Shown here piece after piece: positions 6,179 to 9,249 of a stretch of 9,249 nt of DNA; position 1 is the first letter of the stretch; every line of letters begins with the position of its first letter. Below the pieces are notes generated by a model. The model was not told where the DNA came from. It ran no database searches and worked only from the letters and a program-made list of their open reading frames with translations. Both the position numbers and the translations under genes were made by a program. The stretch is from an uncultured Sutterella sp. (lineage in GTDB: Bacteria; Pseudomonadota; Gammaproteobacteria; Burkholderiales; Burkholderiaceae_F), in contig CABSHY010000036.1 of the NCBI GenBank assembly GCA_902477615.1, forward strand, positions 1 through 9,249, read 5' to 3'.

Positions 6179-7499
6179 GACGAATTTCAACAAAGGCGCG
6201 ATCGCGCAATTCGCGTTGCCAGTTAGCCGTGGCTTCGGCGAGTTTGCGTTGCCGCAACATTTGGCGAGCCATGTAACGCATACGATCCGCGTTCATCGCT
6301 TCTTGACGACGTTCAACCACTTCAATCAAGTGCCAACCGTATTGAGACTTCACGGGTTCGCTCACTTGACCGACAGGTAACTTTTGCATGGCTTCTTCAA
6401 AAGCCGGCACCGTATCGCCCGGTTGCAACCAACCCAAGTCACCGCCTCGCGTGGCAGAGCCGTCAACGGAGTGCAAACGAGCCAAGGTGGCAAAGTCTTC
6501 TTTGCCTTCAACTAAACGCTTACGGATGTCATGCAAGCGAGACAAAATCGTGGCTTCATCGGTCATCGGAGTCACGGCCATCAAGATGTGGCGAACGTGC
6601 GTTTGAGTGACAGGGCCACCGGCGAGTTTATTTTGCACGCCATCACGCTTATCCAAAACCTTCACGATGGTGTAACCGTCAGAGCTCACGCTCATGGCAA
6701 CACGGCTTTTATCTTTCAAAGCTTCACGAACGGCTTCAGCAGAGGTCGACGGCAATTGAGAAAGCGTACGCCAACCGATCTTACCGCCTTCCAATGCGTC
6801 AGAAGAGCGAGAGTAGGTGGCAGCCAATTGACCAAAGTCTTTACCATCTTTGGCGTCATCAACGATATCTTCAGCCAAGTTGCGGGCGTCAGACAATTCG
6901 CCCGAAGTCATGCTTTCCGTAATAGGAATGACGATTTGAGCAACGTTGTACTCAATGCGGTCATTCACATTAAAGCCCGCTTGATCGGCCAAGAAGGCAT
7001 CAATTTCACTTTCCGGAATATTGATCTTTTCATCCACTTCACGCTCACGCAAACGTTGCGTGATGATTTGGTTGCGGATTTCTTCTCTAAATTGCGAGAA
7101 GTCCACGCCGTCTAACTTCAAACGACGACGAAGTTCGGCAACGCTAATTTTGTTTTGACGAGCGATTTGTTCAATGGTGACGTTAACCAATGCATCGTCC
7201 ACGCGAATACCGGAGTCCTGTGCTTTTTGAGCAATTGCACGCTCAAGAATCAATTGTTCAAGCACTTGGGATTGCAATTGCGGCATCGGCGGCAACTTAA
7301 TGTTTTGACGACGAAGGTTTAAAGCCGTCGTGTGCGTGCGCTCTTCAAGCTCGTAGGCAGTAATCACATCGTTATTGACGACAGCTACCACACGGTTGAT
7401 GAGTTGAGGCACATCCTTGGCGGGTGCCTTACTCGTTTGTGCAGAACAAACGCTTGCGGTTAAGGCGGCAAGCAACGCCATGAGTTTCGTCTTATTCAT
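6171..7499 (-). CDS. surA: Periplasmic chaperone and peptidyl-prolyl isomerase SurA
   Basis: SurA escorts unfolded outer-membrane proteins, including LptD, across the periplasm to the BAM complex. From the ATG at 7499 the protein has 442 residues. A Sec signal peptide is clear: NKTK, then the hydrophobic LMALLAALTASV, then a likely cleavage after CSA. The N-terminal chaperone domain starts at INRVVAVVNNDVIT (about 35-48). Two parvulin (PpiC) domains follow: the first at about 182-284 (RIEYNVAQIVI to VKVLD), and the second at about 300-400 with HVRHILM, GGDLGWLQPG and YGWHLIEV. A closing helix follows. The second domain has the more canonical active-site sequence, as in the E. coli protein. 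An ATG nine bases upstream (7508) adds three residues; I choose 7499 because it gives the ATGAATAA 8-nt overlap with the lptD stop and a tighter signal peptide. No strong Shine-Dalgarno is visible, consistent with coupling to lptD. Confidence 0.97.
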   Translation of the reverse strand: MNKTKLMALLAALTASVCSAQTSKAPAKDVPQLINRVVAVVNNDVITAYELEERTHTTALNLRRQNIKLPPMPQLQSQVLEQLILERAIAQKAQDSGIRVDDALVNVTIEQIARQNKISVAELRRRLKLDGVDFSQFREEIRNQIITQRLREREVDEKINIPESEIDAFLADQAGFNVNDRIEYNVAQIVIPITESMTSGELSDARNLAEDIVDDAKDGKDFGQLAATYSRSSDALEGGKIGWRTLSQLPSTSAEAVREALKDKSRVAMSVSSDGYTIVKVLDKRDGVQNKLAGGPVTQTHVRHILMAVTPMTDEATILSRLHDIRKRLVEGKEDFATLARLHSVDGSATRGGDLGWLQPGDTVPAFEEAMQKLPVGQVSEPVKSQYGWHLIEVVERRQEAMNADRMRYMARQMLRQRKLAEATANWQRELRDRAFVEIRRE

Positions 7500-9249
7500 A
7501 GTAGTCATACAAACCGGTTTGGCCCGGCATAGCAGTGGCTGCTTGATAGCCCGGGATATTGCGGCGGAGTTCTTCCAAGGGGTCTGAGCCCACGGAACCT
7601 AATCCCGTCAATTCTAACTGTACATAAAAGCTCGTGTCATACTTGTCCGAGTCGGTGATGTAACGTTGTGCAACTAAACGCAGGGCCCAGCAGTCAGCAA
7701 CGTATTCGATACCGCCTAAGATTTCCACCGGCTTTTTATCAAAAAGCGAGTAGTTGTAGCGACCCAACGCATAGAAGTTATTCGTTAACGGCCACTGTAC
7801 GGCAAAGTCGATCTGTTTGATGTGATCTTCCTTATGTACATTGGGGTCAATGTTGTAACGATAGTAAAGCCCCATGACAGCCGAGGGTTTCGGATGCCAA
7901 CGGATACCGGCATTAATGCGGGTAATGTCGCTCTCACTCGTGGAGTATTGAGCAGACGTATTGAGCACGATGTCGCGCGTCACATTAGCGGAGATACTAC
8001 CCAAGAAGTCGCTTCGCGTTTCTTCCGTAGAACCCGTGCCACCCGTGCCGTGTAAACCTACACGTTGATCATCAAAGTAGTAGCGTTGACCGACAGATGC
8101 GCGTAACCATTCATAACCGGTCTTTCGATCCAAGTAACGAGACGTCAAAATCAAAGACACTTGGTTGGCTTCAGAAACGCGGTCATGACCCGTAAAGACG
8201 TTTTCACTGAAAAAGCTCGAGAAACTCAAGTCAGCGTAAGAGCTATCGAACGTCGGCATCTTTGACTGATCACGATAGGGCGTGTAGGCATAGAACACAC
8301 GCGGTTCTAACGTTTGCGTTGCGTCGCGCCCAAACCAAGACGTGTCACGATCGAAGATAAGACCGGTATCAAGGCTGACTGTAGGTACGACAAACCGAGA
8401 ACTTTCATCGTAACGATTTCGATCCTGCAAGTCGTTCATGTCAGTGAGACTGTACTGAACCCCTGTTAACATGGCTTTAGGTGTTACGAACCAGCCTGCA
8501 CCCCGCATTGGATAGGCAACGCTATGTTGCATATAAAGGCGATTACCTTGAGCTTTCTTTTCTGAATTAGGGTGGGTAAAACGTGCCGCTTCCATAATGC
8601 TGGAAATTTCAAAACCATGAAAGTCTGCTAAATACGCCTTCCAGTCGATTTGTGGAACGATTTCATAGGGCTCGTCGGATTTTTTGTTATTATCACGAGA
8701 CAGCACTTGGTTTTTTTGCACTGACAGAGAAGAGTGCCAGAAATCTTTACCGTACGTTAAGAAAAAGTCCTGTGGCAAAACCGATTCACTGGAGTCATAA
8801 ATATCCCCCGAGAAATCGGCGATATAACGATCATCGCTCACACGGTTGTAGTTCGTTCGAAATTGAATGCCGTTCCACTTGGCCCAAGCGTTCACGGTGC
8901 TGCCGTAACGATGGGTATTGGTTTCCTTATCGTCAGGCATGTAGTCGTAAGTGACTTCACCGCCGAAATTTTCATTTAAGAAGCGGAATTCGTTACCGAG
9001 CAAAATACCGCGCTTGGTCATCACGCGCGGCGTGAAGGTGTAGTCATAGTTCGGAGCAATGTTCCAATAAATGGGCAACGAAATATCAACACCACGCGTG
9101 GAACTCATCCCCAAGGTCGGCGTCAAGATACCGCTTTGACGTTCAGTGCCCATCGGGAACATGGCCCACGGGGCCACCATCACGGGCATACCGGCTAAAT
9201 GGAAACTGACATTATGAGCCGTTGCCATTTGGCTTGACTCGGCCATTTC
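7492..9249 (-). CDS. lptD: LPS-assembly outer-membrane protein LptD (partial, 5' end off the right edge)
   Basis: LptD with the lipoprotein LptE forms the outer-membrane translocon that places lipopolysaccharide in the outer leaflet. The window holds the last 585 codons; the frame is open to the right edge and the signal peptide and most of the periplasmic LptA-like domain lie beyond it. The visible start contains the characteristic barrel-entry region: FPMGTERQSGILTPTLG, then LPIYWNIAPNYDYTFTPR and a KRGILLGNEFRFL stretch. The rest has alternating aromatic strands of a large beta-barrel, ending with YVQLELTGLGSVGSDPLEEL and NIPGY, the usual C-terminal signature. After that a tail of about 17 residues ends in LYDYYE. 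Only one cysteine occurs in the whole fragment (codon 7692-7690, in VADCWALR), where E. coli has the Cys724-Cys725 pair used for disulfides to the N-terminal domain. Its stop codon overlaps the start of surA. The ATG at 9246 is internal, not the gene start. Confidence 0.96.
   Translation of the reverse strand, partial: EMAESSQMATAHNVSFHLAGMPVMVAPWAMFPMGTERQSGILTPTLGMSSTRGVDISLPIYWNIAPNYDYTFTPRVMTKRGILLGNEFRFLNENFGGEVTYDYMPDDKETNTHRYGSTVNAWAKWNGIQFRTNYNRVSDDRYIADFSGDIYDSSESVLPQDFFLTYGKDFWHSSLSVQKNQVLSRDNNKKSDEPYEIVPQIDWKAYLADFHGFEISSIMEAARFTHPNSEKKAQGNRLYMQHSVAYPMRGAGWFVTPKAMLTGVQYSLTDMNDLQDRNRYDESSRFVVPTVSLDTGLIFDRDTSWFGRDATQTLEPRVFYAYTPYRDQSKMPTFDSSYADLSFSSFFSENVFTGHDRVSEANQVSLILTSRYLDRKTGYEWLRASVGQRYYFDDQRVGLHGTGGTGSTEETRSDFLGSISANVTRDIVLNTSAQYSTSESDITRINAGIRWHPKPSAVMGLYYRYNIDPNVHKEDHIKQIDFAVQWPLTNNFYALGRYNYSLFDKKPVEILGGIEYVADCWALRLVAQRYITDSDKYDTSFYVQLELTGLGSVGSDPLEELRRNIPGYQAATAMPGQTGLYDYYE

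Noticed and set aside
5621..6226. Plus-strand open frame of 201 codons
   Set aside because: It lies antisense to pdxA, whose motifs and conserved position are clear. The predicted product has no recognisable domain and the composition of an antisense shadow.
6531..7115. Plus-strand open frame of 194 codons
   Set aside because: It is entirely antisense to surA, which has an intact signal peptide and two parvulin domains. The antisense product resembles nothing known.

Overview
The window looks like the chromosome of a Gram-negative proteobacterium, most likely a betaproteobacterium. The main evidence is the tightly packed gene order lptD-surA-pdxA-rsmA on the minus strand, together with the sequence character of the encoded proteins. 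A gut-associated Burkholderiales lineage such as Sutterellaceae would fit, because moderate G+C and several AAA/DUF4143 ATPases beside housekeeping genes are common there. That genus-level guess is inference; no rRNA or other marker is present.

Layout from left to right. Bases 1-1146 (minus) hold most of an AAA ATPase with a DUF4143-type C-terminus that runs off the left edge. Bases 1147-1374 are intergenic and carry three tandem 33-bp repeats. A complete 12-helix MATE-family exporter follows at 1375-2733 (plus). Bases 2734-2899 separate two convergent genes and contain a 23-bp perfect inverted repeat whose left arm can also pair with a third, closer copy. A second, clearly different AAA/DUF4143 ATPase lies at 2900-4174 (minus). 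Bases 4175-4410 carry its ribosome-binding site, three tandem 23-bp units, and the terminator of the next operon. From 4411 to the right edge, all on the minus strand, are rsmA, pdxA, surA and lptD (lptD partial).

The right half is an envelope-biogenesis and housekeeping operon transcribed from right to left. LptD is the outer-membrane LPS translocon and SurA is the periplasmic chaperone that helps fold outer-membrane proteins including LptD. PdxA makes a vitamin B6 precursor and RsmA dimethylates 16S rRNA. With the best start choices, all three gene junctions have the same 8-nt overlap (NTGNATAA), which suggests translational coupling along the operon. A strong intrinsic terminator after rsmA closes it.

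The left half is accessory in character: two ATPases of poorly understood function flank a drug/sodium-type antiporter. The most unusual feature is that each ATPase gene has its own three-unit tandem array in its upstream region (33-bp period for one, 23-bp for the other), with unrelated unit sequences. These look like private operator arrays, which I regard as the best candidate for an undescribed regulatory or selfish system here.
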